Source: DASXTB01 sp036505615
Lineage (GTDB): Bacteria > Acidobacteriota > UBA6911 > JACQSX01
Reading direction: 5' to 3'
Assembly (NCBI GenBank): GCA_036505615.1
Contig: DASXTB010000069.1
Coordinates: 1-10,529 of the forward strand
DNA: 10,529 nt
Numbering within the stretch: the first letter of the stretch is position 1; each line of letters opens with the position of its first letter. The translations under genes were made by a program, and so were the position numbers. Shown one piece after another: positions 1-6,693 of this stretch. Under the pieces are notes generated by a model. It had not been told where the DNA came from. It did not search any database and saw only the letters and a program-made list of their open reading frames with translations.

Positions 1-1
1 G

Positions 2-1081
2 AGAAGTGAGACGGAAGCAGCGGAGGACAGGAAAAATCCCGGCAAACGCATTGAAAAAAAATATCTCACTGCCTCGCAGCTTAGGGGGGCACTCAGCAAG
101 ACCAAGCTAGCAACAAAGAAACCGGAAGAGAAGCCGAAGAAGATCGATATCCTGGGACTGGATGCCTGCTCGATGAGCATGGCTGAGCTTGCCAGCGAGC
201 TCGGGGATTATGTCGAGTTTATGGTTGCCTCGCAGGACGACGTGCCCGATCAAAGTTTTCCCTATGAGGACATACTGCGACGTCTAAAGGACCCAGCCAA
301 CGCCAACGACCCCAGCAAGGCAAGCACAATGATCCCGGAACTCTATCGGGAGGCTTATCGCGACTACATCACGGATCCCAGGACGGGTTTCAGGGCATTC
401 ACGCTCTCAGTCGTCGACCTTGGCGAAGATAAGATGAAAGTTCTCAGGGCAGAACTAAAGAAGCTGGCCGGTGCCCTGCTGCAATTAAGCTCCGATCCGA
501 CAAGGCGTCACCAAATTTTTGAAGCGCGTAAGAGCACTCAAGGCTTTGTTTTCGGTCTCTTCGTAGACATCGTGGACCTCTGCGACAAACTCGATGACAG
601 CAAGATTTATGACAAGGATCTGACCGATGCATGCGCGCAAGTGCGTCAGGCAGTCAAGGCTGCAGTCATCGAGAACCAAGTGCTCCGAAGCGATCCAGTG
701 TACTCAGCAGACAAAGAGACCCCTGTTGGGGTCAAAGTTGAGGCTGTAAATGGTCTATCCATCTACTTCCCGTACCGCATCCCTAACGAGACGGAACAAC
801 TCCAGGAATTGCGGAAGGGAAGCGGCCCTCTTCCCGCTAAGGGAAGCGGCGCTCTTCCCGCTAAGGAACGAAGCCTGAGGATTAAGGAACTGGAACAAGA
901 TCTTACCAAGTTGCGGATTTTTCAAGAAACCGGCTGGAACGACTTCATCCGCAAGGGCTGGTCCTCCATTTTGGCAAGCGAGGTTCCCACTGAGCTGGAC
1001 GAGGTCTATTCTGGTCAACAATGTGCGCAAAACCTCGGTTCGTTGCACCATCACGGGCGTGGAATGGGTAGGGCGGCTTAG
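2..1081 (+). CDS. Clostripain-like (peptidase family C11) cysteine protease, 5'-truncated by window edge
   Basis: The reading frame is open from base 2 with no stop, so the gene begins outside the window; 359 residues are visible. The first internal ATG (173) lies inside a conserved motif and is not the start. The motif ILGLDACSMSMAEL, followed about 20 residues later by FMVASQDDVPDQSFPYEDIL, matches the C11 pattern in which DxC carries the catalytic Cys (visible residue 56, codon 167-169) and SE/SQ..P...PY follows. The catalytic His should lie upstream, out of view. A lysine/arginine-rich stretch directly precedes the Cys motif; clostripain itself is matured by cleavage in a linker and cuts after Arg/Lys. 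The C-terminal part is charged and helical, carries a duplicated GSG(P/A)LPAK unit, and ends in a His/Gly/Arg-rich tail unlike the family. The gene lies 47 bp before the TPR-CHAT gene on the same strand, so it is probably in the same operon. The family call is fairly firm; the substrate is unknown. Confidence 0.75.
   Translation, partial: RSETEAAEDRKNPGKRIEKKYLTASQLRGALSKTKLATKKPEEKPKKIDILGLDACSMSMAELASELGDYVEFMVASQDDVPDQSFPYEDILRRLKDPANANDPSKASTMIPELYREAYRDYITDPRTGFRAFTLSVVDLGEDKMKVLRAELKKLAGALLQLSSDPTRRHQIFEARKSTQGFVFGLFVDIVDLCDKLDDSKIYDKDLTDACAQVRQAVKAAVIENQVLRSDPVYSADKETPVGVKVEAVNGLSIYFPYRIPNETEQLQELRKGSGPLPAKGSGALPAKERSLRIKELEQDLTKLRIFQETGWNDFIRKGWSSILASEVPTELDEVYSGQQCAQNLGSLHHHGRGMGRAA
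817..864 (+). repeat. Tandem 24-bp duplication inside the C11 peptidase gene
   Basis: Two adjacent 24-bp units (817-840 and 841-864) differ at one base (827 C against 851 G). They encode GSGPLPAK and GSGALPAK. Each unit is partly self-complementary (GGGAAG with CTTCCC). The duplication keeps the frame and sits in a low-complexity linker between two helical segments. It looks like a recent slippage or duplication event rather than a functional site. Confidence 0.85.
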
Positions 1082-1128
1082 GTATCGCCGGTCTTCGAAT
1101 TCATGAAGTCCTGCCACTTGGTGATTTC

Positions 1129-4119
1129 ATGCGGACTGCGTGTCTCTTTTCGGTGGTGGCTCGAACATTCGCGCTGTTCCCAGCATTGCTGTGTGCGCAG
1201 AACGCCGCACTCAGCCCCTCCAGCCTTAACAAAGATACCGGAAGGCACGCCGCAACCGGTCCGGTGCCCACCTCCGAGGGGAGTAGCCGTGCAGACGTAC
1301 TCCGCAAAAGGGCGGAAGCAACGTTCCAGACAGCGGTCGCCCTCGCGAACAAACAGAACGGAAAAGATTCTAGAGCGGCCGTAGCGCTTTTTCACGCAAG
1401 TGCAGGACTTTTTGAGGCTGCGGGATCCCATGACCAGGCTGCCGAGGCTTACTTGAAAGCTGGCGACGTCTACTCCATGCTCAGCCAATACGAGGAGGCG
1501 CGCGGCTCTTATCGCGAAGCCCTGAAGGAGCAAAATGCAGAGGCGCGGTGCAGGGCGCAGAGCCGCATTGCGCGCACCTATGCGATCACCGGGCCGTTCT
1601 CGCTGGCCGATCGTTACTCCAAAGAGGCGATTGATTCGTGCCGAGGTCTTAGTGCACCAGCTCAGGCCGAAGCCTTGGAAGCGCGTGGGGAGGCCTTGTT
1701 GGAATTAGGAGAACCGGCGCGAAGCGAGGAGTTCTTCCGCCAGGCGTGGGATGTCTTCGTGCAAGCGGGGGATGAGGACGGACAGGCTCGAACTCTGCTG
1801 ATGCTGGCCCGCATCGCTCTTTTCTCAGGTGACGACAGGCAGGTAGAAGGTCTGGAGCTGGCTGGGAAGGCATTGCGCTTGTGGTCCTCGACCGGCAATC
1901 CCTATGGTATTGCGCGGATGCGGTCTTATCTAGGGGTACTTGCAGTTCTAAGGGGGGAATTCGAGACCGCGCGATGTAACTACAACATTGCCAGACCCAC
2001 TCTTCACAGGTTGGGCAGTAAGGATGATGAAGCGAGCGCCCTGAATGGCCTGGGACTGGCCGCCCGGCAAACCGGTGACTGGCAGAAATCATTCGAATTC
2101 TACCAGGAGGCCAGAGCCATGTTTGCCAGTGTTCATGACATGGTCGGCGAAATTGCAGCAATCAGCGACATGGGCAAGACCCTGGCTGTGATGGGGCGTC
2201 ACAGAGAGCTGTTGCCTCTTTACCGTAGGGAGCTGCGCCTGGCGCGTCAGTCGAGTGATCCGGTGACAGTGGCGATTTCGCTGGCCGACTTGGCGCATGC
2301 TTATGAAACCGCAAACCGATACCCTCAAGCCGAAGCCTTCTATTACCGCGCTTTCGAAAGTTACCAAGCGGCCAATAACCTTTGGGGCGAGGGCGATGCT
2401 CTCATGCGCCTAGGGAGCCTGCAGGCGAAGCGCGGCGGCTACTCCTCCGCGATCACTACCCTCGAACGTGCACGTGAGCTGAAGCAAGGCACAGGCGAAG
2501 TCGAAGAAATCGCCAAAATCCAGTTCGAGCTTGCCCGTGTCTATCTCCGCCTGAACCGTTTGGAGGAGGCAAAATCGGCCATCGAAAAGACCATTGACAT
2601 CGTCGAGAAGCAAAGGATGTCAATCTCTCACTTTGATTCGCGGTCTTCGTATTTCGCCGCCGTCCATGCGTACTACGCGCTATACATAGAAATATTGATG
2701 TCGCTCGATCAAAAGGAGCCGGGCCGCGGTTTCGCCGAAAAGGCCTTCGACGCCTCTGAAAGAAGCCGGGCGCGATCTCTATTAGACCTGCTCACAACCT
2801 CCAGCCAGGACGCTCCCTGCGAGGAACTCCTCGAAAGGCAGTTGCACCCTCGATCGCAGCCGGAAATTGCCACAACCAGGCAAGCAGCAGACCCTCCATC
2901 TCCGACTCTGACACTGAAAGAGGTGCAGGCCGAGATCGAACCCGAGGGCACCGTTTTACTCGAATACGCGCTCGGCGGGGAGAAGAGTTACGTGTGGGCG
3001 GTAGATAACGGCCAAATCACCGGGCATGAACTGCCGCAGTCGCAGCGAATCCGGAAATTGGTGGACAGTTTTCGCCACACGCTCGTCCCTCCTCAGTTGA
3101 ATGCGGGAGAGAGAGCAAGCGATTACCAGGCAAGAGCCCACCGGCAAGAACAACAACAGAAGGCGTATGCCCGCCAACTGTCAAAACTGCTGCTTAGTGC
3201 TATCTCCCTGGCAAAAGCAAAGCGCATCCTAATAGTCCCAGACGATTGTCTTCAATACGTGCCTTTCGCTGCGCTTCCTGTATCGCAAGTGAGTGAACAG
3301 CTTCTGGTCAGCCGCTATGAACTAGACGTCCTGCCTTCAGCCTCAGTGCTCGGAACACTAAGGAAAACGGCGTCGAAGAGGGCGCCACCGACAGCAACTG
3401 CGGCAATTTTTGCAGATCCGGTTTTCGAAGCAGATGATCCACGTGTATTAAAAAACCGAGGTCGCGAGCGGGGGCCACAGGAACGCCCGGCGGCCCTTAC
3501 CCGAGCCATGAGCGATATCGGGGGGGCACCATATATTCCCAGGCTGCAGGGATCACGTGACGAGGCCAACGCGATTGCAAACGTCCTCCATTCAGGGGAT
3601 TCGCAGACGCTACATATGGCCCTGGATTTCTCGGCCAGCCGGGAGTTTGTCCTTAGGGACGGTCTCACGCGATTTCGCCTGCTTCATTTCGCCACTCACG
3701 GGCTCGTTGATCCTCGACGGCCTGAAATGTCTGGCCTGATCTTGTCATTAATCGATAGCAATGGACGAAGACAGGATGGCTACTTGCGCCTGGGAGACAT
3801 TTACAAAATGAAGCTTTCGGCCGATTTAGTGGTGCTTAGTTCCTGCGAATCCGCGTTGGGCAAGGACCTCGAGGCAGAGGGGATAATCGGGCTGCCTCGG
3901 GGCTTTCTGTATGCAGGCGCTAAGAGCGTCATTGCGAGCCTATGGAAGGTCAATGACGAAGCCACGGCAAAGCTTATGGCAGCTCTGTACACGCGAATAG
4001 AGCGAGGCGAAAGCCCGAGCTCGGCATTGCGCGGAGCTCAACTGGAAATGACGCGCGACGAACAGTGGTCGAACCCGTACTACTGGGCGGCCTTCGTACT
4101 GCAAGGGGAGTACAGATGA
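1129..4119 (+). CDS. Secreted TPR-repeat protein with C-terminal CHAT (caspase-HetF-associated) protease domain
   Basis: The product has 996 residues. Residues 1-24 (MRTACLFSVVARTFALFPAL then LCAQ) look like a Sec signal peptide with cleavage near CA|Q, so the protein is probably periplasmic. Residues of about 55-500 are helical repeats of the TPR type (recurring A..L...A, Y..A..YY..A patterns). About 510-590 is a helical linker (SERSRARSLLDLL) typical of TPR-CHAT proteins. About 600-995 is the CHAT domain: RILIVPDDCLQYVPFAALP, HFATHG with catalytic His857, and VVLSSCES with catalytic Cys906, then GLPRGFLYAGAKSVIASLW and the terminal NPYYWAAFVL. Both dyad residues are present, so it should be an active peptidase. 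ATG 1129 is the first ATG in this frame; no strong ribosome site is seen. The stop overlaps ATG 4116 (ATGA). The gene lies 47 bp after the C11 peptidase gene and 42 bp before the sigma gene. CHAT domains belong to the caspase-fold clan CD, as does C11. The target is unknown; the neighbouring membrane protein is the obvious candidate. Confidence 0.9.
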   Translation: MRTACLFSVVARTFALFPALLCAQNAALSPSSLNKDTGRHAATGPVPTSEGSSRADVLRKRAEATFQTAVALANKQNGKDSRAAVALFHASAGLFEAAGSHDQAAEAYLKAGDVYSMLSQYEEARGSYREALKEQNAEARCRAQSRIARTYAITGPFSLADRYSKEAIDSCRGLSAPAQAEALEARGEALLELGEPARSEEFFRQAWDVFVQAGDEDGQARTLLMLARIALFSGDDRQVEGLELAGKALRLWSSTGNPYGIARMRSYLGVLAVLRGEFETARCNYNIARPTLHRLGSKDDEASALNGLGLAARQTGDWQKSFEFYQEARAMFASVHDMVGEIAAISDMGKTLAVMGRHRELLPLYRRELRLARQSSDPVTVAISLADLAHAYETANRYPQAEAFYYRAFESYQAANNLWGEGDALMRLGSLQAKRGGYSSAITTLERARELKQGTGEVEEIAKIQFELARVYLRLNRLEEAKSAIEKTIDIVEKQRMSISHFDSRSSYFAAVHAYYALYIEILMSLDQKEPGRGFAEKAFDASERSRARSLLDLLTTSSQDAPCEELLERQLHPRSQPEIATTRQAADPPSPTLTLKEVQAEIEPEGTVLLEYALGGEKSYVWAVDNGQITGHELPQSQRIRKLVDSFRHTLVPPQLNAGERASDYQARAHRQEQQQKAYARQLSKLLLSAISLAKAKRILIVPDDCLQYVPFAALPVSQVSEQLLVSRYELDVLPSASVLGTLRKTASKRAPPTATAAIFADPVFEADDPRVLKNRGRERGPQERPAALTRAMSDIGGAPYIPRLQGSRDEANAIANVLHSGDSQTLHMALDFSASREFVLRDGLTRFRLLHFATHGLVDPRRPEMSGLILSLIDSNGRRQDGYLRLGDIYKMKLSADLVVLSSCESALGKDLEAEGIIGLPRGFLYAGAKSVIASLWKVNDEATAKLMAALYTRIERGESPSSALRGAQLEMTRDEQWSNPYYWAAFVLQGEYR

Positions 4120-4232
4120 GAGCGTTGACTTCACATTGCCGCTGGTCTATGGTGACGCGCCATGGTGCCACGGGGAGCCAGCAGGACGCTCACAGCGGAG
4201 GCCTTTGGGAGGTTTCTTCGCTGGCTCTCTGA
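4104..4232 (+). other. Ribosome site and 38-codon leader ORF overlapping the CHAT stop and the sigma start
   Basis: AGGGGAG at 4104-4110 is the best Shine-Dalgarno match in the operon. It sits 5 nt before ATG 4116, which overlaps the CHAT stop codon as ATGA. That ATG opens a frame of only 38 codons (to TGA 4230-4232), which overlaps the first 24 codons of the sigma gene in another frame. The peptide resembles nothing I recognise. It may be a translational-coupling leader that carries ribosomes from the CHAT stop toward ATG 4162. Alternatively it marks a natural or sequencing frameshift near the sigma start. The short N-terminus given by ATG 4162 fits this sigma type well, so I favour coupling. 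Confidence 0.35.
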
Positions 4233-4734
4233 GAACGATGAAAGGGCTGTGTTGGAGTATCAGTCGATTAGAACTAAATTGGTGCGGTACTTCATACACA
4301 AGGGCTGCTCAGATCCGGACGACCTGTTCGATAAGACGGTTGACGTAGTAGTTGGAAAAATTGACACTTTGCGAGAACACTCCAGCCCTTTGGCTTATTG
4401 CTTCGGAGTAGCCAAGAATGTCTGGCGGCAGGATCTCCGGCAACGCAAGCCGGCCAGCTTGGAGGAGAATTGTATCGCCGTGCCGACATGTCCAGACCCG
4501 CAGATTCACGAGCAAGAGCTGAAATGTCTGGAACGCTGCATGGATAAGCTCTCGCCGGGCGATCGCGATGTCGTGGTCCGATATCATCAAGGACAAGGAC
4601 ATGACAAGATCGAGTCCCGGAAACGTCTGGCTGACGGACTCGGGGGAGTGAATGCCTTGCGAATCAGAACGTGCAGAATTCGCAGGGACCTGCGCGTTTG
4701 TGTTGCCGCCTGTCTTGATCAGTGGGCGAATTGA
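4162..4734 (+). CDS. ECF-type RNA polymerase sigma factor
   Basis: The product has 190 residues, the usual size for an ECF sigma factor. Region 2 is at about residues 25-95: RTKLVRYFIHKGCSDPDDLFDKTV, then LAYCFGVAKNVWRQDLRQRK, the core-binding and -10-recognition helices. Region 4 is at about 122-185: LERCMDKLSPGDRDVVVRYH, followed by the helix-turn-helix KRLADGLGGVNALRIRTCRI. There is no sigma region 3, as expected for ECF factors. The opening RTLTAEAFGRFLRWL is, from memory, a common start in acidobacterial sigma genes found beside CHAT and membrane proteins. ATG 4162 is the first ATG after an in-frame stop at 4153-4155 and has GGTGA at 4151-4155, 6 nt upstream. The gene is 6 bp from the next one, which suggests tight coupling with a partner anti-sigma factor. 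The regulon is unknown; self-activation of this operon would be typical. Confidence 0.85.
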   Translation: MVPRGASRTLTAEAFGRFLRWLSENDERAVLEYQSIRTKLVRYFIHKGCSDPDDLFDKTVDVVVGKIDTLREHSSPLAYCFGVAKNVWRQDLRQRKPASLEENCIAVPTCPDPQIHEQELKCLERCMDKLSPGDRDVVVRYHQGQGHDKIESRKRLADGLGGVNALRIRTCRIRRDLRVCVAACLDQWAN

Positions 4735-4740
4735 GAGCAG

Positions 4741-5598
4741 ATGAGGCAGGAAGCTATGAAGAGCATTGCCGATCGCAACTTGATGCGTGAGTACTTGCTG
4801 GGCAAGCTCGATAATCAGACCGAGATTGAAGACAAAGTGAGCGACGGCATTGTCAATAATCAGGAGATGATCGATATTGTGGATTCGGTCGAGGACGAGA
4901 TCATAGAAGAGTACCTGGAAGGATCGCTGAATTCAGGTGATAGAGATGCCGTCGAGAAGTATTTCCTGGAGCCTCCCCAGCGCAAGGAAAAGTTGCGGTC
5001 CGCCCAACTCCTAAGATATTACTTCGAGACGAAACCATCGCATCACACCGCTACAAACCGTGAAAATTTTGTCAGACCGCCTACTCCGTGGGTTTTTCAT
5101 TTAACACGCTATGGCGCTTTCGCCGTCTTAGTTTTGGTTGTCATTTCTACATTGGTATACGTAGGCGGCGTTCGCACGAGCCATGCGCGCCTGGAAAATC
5201 AGCTGGCCCAGGAGAGAGAGCATTCGGCAAATCTCGTCAAAGAAGCGGAATTATTGCAGCCGTCCATAGTCGCTCTTACCCTGGTTGCGGATCGTTCACG
5301 CAGCGCTGAGGCCCCGATTCCGCAGGTCGACATCAAATCTTCAACTCAACGAATCATCGTGGAAATTGCTCTACACGGCGTGGCCTCCGGTTCATACGAT
5401 GTGAGACTTGAAACCAAAAGGGGAGAAGGGCCACTGTGGTCTGCCAAGTTGCTACCGATAATCTCGAGTAACGACGATGCTCGGTTGGTGTTTGACTTCC
5501 CCTCTCGGGGGATCGAGTCCGGGGTTTACTCCCTAGTTGTTTCATCGCCCACAGTAAGCGTTAGCCGTTACGATTTCCAAGCGAAAGTCTTACACTAA
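4741..5598 (+). CDS. Single-pass membrane protein, probable anti-sigma factor lacking zinc ligands, with periplasmic beta domain
   Basis: The product has 285 residues. Residues about 10-105 form an acidic helical domain (MREYLLGKLDN, then EDEIIEEYLEGSLN and AVEKYFLEPPQRKEKL). From memory this is a domain found next to ECF sigma factors in Acidobacteriota. It takes the place of a zinc-finger anti-sigma domain, but the protein contains no cysteine at all. Residues 125-144 (GAFAVLVLVVISTLVYVGGV) form one transmembrane helix. They are followed by a short coiled-coil-like stretch (about 148-170, RLENQLAQEREH) and a C-terminal beta-rich domain (about 195-283) that resembles an Ig/FN3-like fold (GSYDVRLETK, then SGVYSLVVSSP). 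Expected topology is N-terminus in the cytoplasm to hold the sigma factor and C-terminus in the periplasm. ATG 4741 and ATG 4756 are both possible starts; AGGAAG lies only 2 nt before the second. The anti-sigma role is inferred from gene order and architecture. Confidence 0.7.
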   Translation: MRQEAMKSIADRNLMREYLLGKLDNQTEIEDKVSDGIVNNQEMIDIVDSVEDEIIEEYLEGSLNSGDRDAVEKYFLEPPQRKEKLRSAQLLRYYFETKPSHHTATNRENFVRPPTPWVFHLTRYGAFAVLVLVVISTLVYVGGVRTSHARLENQLAQEREHSANLVKEAELLQPSIVALTLVADRSRSAEAPIPQVDIKSSTQRIIVEIALHGVASGSYDVRLETKRGEGPLWSAKLLPIISSNDDARLVFDFPSRGIESGVYSLVVSSPTVSVSRYDFQAKVLH

Positions 5599-6160
5599 AA
5601 ATAGGAACCCTGGGCTAATAAGCGGTGTCGGCCTAGCCGTCCGCCAAACCCTTTTGCGTCGAGGGCCTAGCTGGCTAGAGCGCACTAGACGCAGAGTAGG
5701 TCACCGCCCCCATGCGAGTGGGGGCATCGGCAGAATGTCGGCAGCGAAGTCTACAATGGTGAACGCCTCGGAAGGTTTGACGCCGCAGCGGCCGGAGAAG
5801 GAGTGCGCCGGCGCCGCCCTGCGCATCGCCGGATCTGTTCGGTGGCCGCCCTCGGCGAGACTCCCGACCCGTGCCGGGCAAGGCAGACGGAAGCTGCTGA
5901 GCGCCTGTGCACGAGCCCAACGCGCGGACCCCGCGTAACCACTGAGTTAACGAAGTATACAACGTCCGATGCCGCCTGTCAGCGCATGCTTGCCACAATT
6001 CTTGTCTCGGATGTAACACTGGCGAGCAACTCTCAACTTTGCCGTACTGATCCACGGGAGTGGCAGGTGATTGCTGCCTGTTTCCGCATCCGATCGGCAA
6101 CAAATTCCTGCCAGCTACACTCCTGCGGCAGAAAGCGCATGTGACACCCGTACCTAATTA
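5599..6160. other. Intergenic region without a supported gene; GC-rich first half
   Basis: About 560 bp between the sigma operon and a doubtful small ORF. The part from about 5650 to 5940 is visibly richer in G and C than its surroundings. Long open frames occur on both strands, but none has a ribosome site, a family motif or natural-looking composition (many Arg, Pro, Ala, Gly). I take them as by-products of GC-rich DNA or remains of a degraded element. No RNA gene was recognised. No clear terminator with a T-run follows the operon. Confidence 0.5.
5706..5725. repeat. Perfect 7-bp inverted repeat (hairpin)
   Basis: GCCCCCA (5706-5712) pairs with TGGGGGC (5719-5725) around a 6-nt loop. It is a stable GC stem about 110 bp after the sigma operon, but no T-run follows on either strand, so a classical intrinsic terminator is not supported. 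It could be a factor-dependent stop, an mRNA 3'-end stabiliser or part of an unrecognised element. Confidence 0.5.
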
Positions 6161-6187
6161 ATGCGGGAAACGGGCGAAACATGTCAC
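6141..6187. repeat. Long bulged inverted repeat across the start of a small ORF
   Basis: GTGACACCCGT (6141-6151) can pair with ACGGG (6170-6174) and TGTCAC (6182-6187). This gives an 11-bp stem with a 7-nt bulge (6175-6181) and an 18-nt AT-rich loop that includes TAATTAATG. If transcribed, the ATG at 6161 would lie in the loop. The parts could also be separate operator half-sites. Confidence 0.4.
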
Positions 6188-6424
6188 CTCATCGCAAATA
6201 AAAACAGCGCAGTTCGCAGACAGATAGACCGGAGCATCGCTGACAAGCTGCGCCTTGAACTCCTAGACAGTGACCCGCCGTTCATATCTGCGGCGACGAT
6301 GGGCCAGCTTGCGAAGTGGTGCAACACGAACAACCCGCTGTACTGGGACGGCATGGATATCGCGCGCAAGATAAGCCAGCTACTATTCGGCTGCCCTCTC
6401 GATCGGACAAAGCTAAGGGTCTGA
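6161..6424 (+). CDS. Doubtful small hypothetical protein (87 residues)
   Basis: An 87-codon frame with balanced, protein-like composition. It has an amphipathic N-terminal helix (IADKLRLELLDSD) and a segment AKWCNTNNPLYWDGMDIARK that could be folded. There is no membrane segment and no motif I recognise. A stop (TAA 6155-6157) lies just upstream, so ATG 6161 is the only early start, but there is no ribosome site before it and the ATG sits in the loop of a possible hairpin. No neighbour gives it a role. It may be a real orphan gene or chance. Confidence 0.25.
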   Translation: MRETGETCHLIANKNSAVRRQIDRSIADKLRLELLDSDPPFISAATMGQLAKWCNTNNPLYWDGMDIARKISQLLFGCPLDRTKLRV

Positions 6425-6693
6425 TTCAAAGTAAGTGTCAGAGCAACCACATGGTTGACAGGTTGACAGATTGACTCCGCAGCCAGCATCCCTTCCACTT
6501 GATCAGCAGATTCTCAAACGGTCAGTTTTCGTCCCTCCGTTCAGGGCGGGTTACTACCGGTTAGCTCGTTAACCGCGCCATTTCTTGGAGGCATGCGACT
6601 GCGCCTTTGCGGGTAACTACTCGTCACCCTAGGTCCTGCAATCAGCTCGCCTACTGCAGGGAGTCCGCTAGCATGGCCATGGACAGAATAACT
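6425..6693. other. Intergenic region 3' of the multicopper oxidase gene; hairpin and short repeats, no gene
   Basis: It contains the octamer repeat at 6453-6476 and a 6-bp stem CGGTTA/TAACCG (6558-6563 with 6570-6575, 6-nt loop). It also holds an 11-of-12 match direct repeat (GCGGGTTACTAC at 6546-6557, GCGGGTAACTAC at 6609-6620). The stem lies about 120 bp beyond the oxidase stop codon on the minus strand but lacks a T-run, so its role in termination is unproven. No coding frame here is convincing. Confidence 0.45.
6453..6476 (+). repeat. Three tandem 8-bp repeats containing TTGAC
   Basis: GGTTGACA, GGTTGACA and GATTGACT follow one another without a gap (6453-6460, 6461-6468, 6469-6476). Each holds a TTGAC core 8 bp apart. 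Short tandem cores can be binding sites, but no gene starts on the plus strand just downstream, so a regulatory role has no target here. Slippage is a simple alternative. Confidence 0.5.

Noticed and set aside
1078..1533. Minus-strand frames opposite the start of the TPR-CHAT gene
   Set aside because: They mirror the strongly supported TPR-CHAT frame and show no protein features of their own.
2..5598. A CRISPR type III-E (Craspase) locus around the TPR-CHAT protein
   Set aside because: There are no repeats, no gRAMP/Cas7-11 gene and no Csx30/31 homologue that I can recognise; only the protease-plus-sigma logic is similar.
2..5598. A bacterial gasdermin cell-death system next to the caspase-fold proteases
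   Set aside because: No small pore-forming protein with a removable C-terminal tail is present; the only membrane protein is a single-pass anti-sigma-like protein.
5675..6103. Minus-strand 142-codon frame and plus-strand 94-codon frame in the GC-rich region
   Set aside because: Both are rich in Arg, Pro, Gly and Ala, overlap each other on opposite strands, lack ribosome sites and match no family I recognise.
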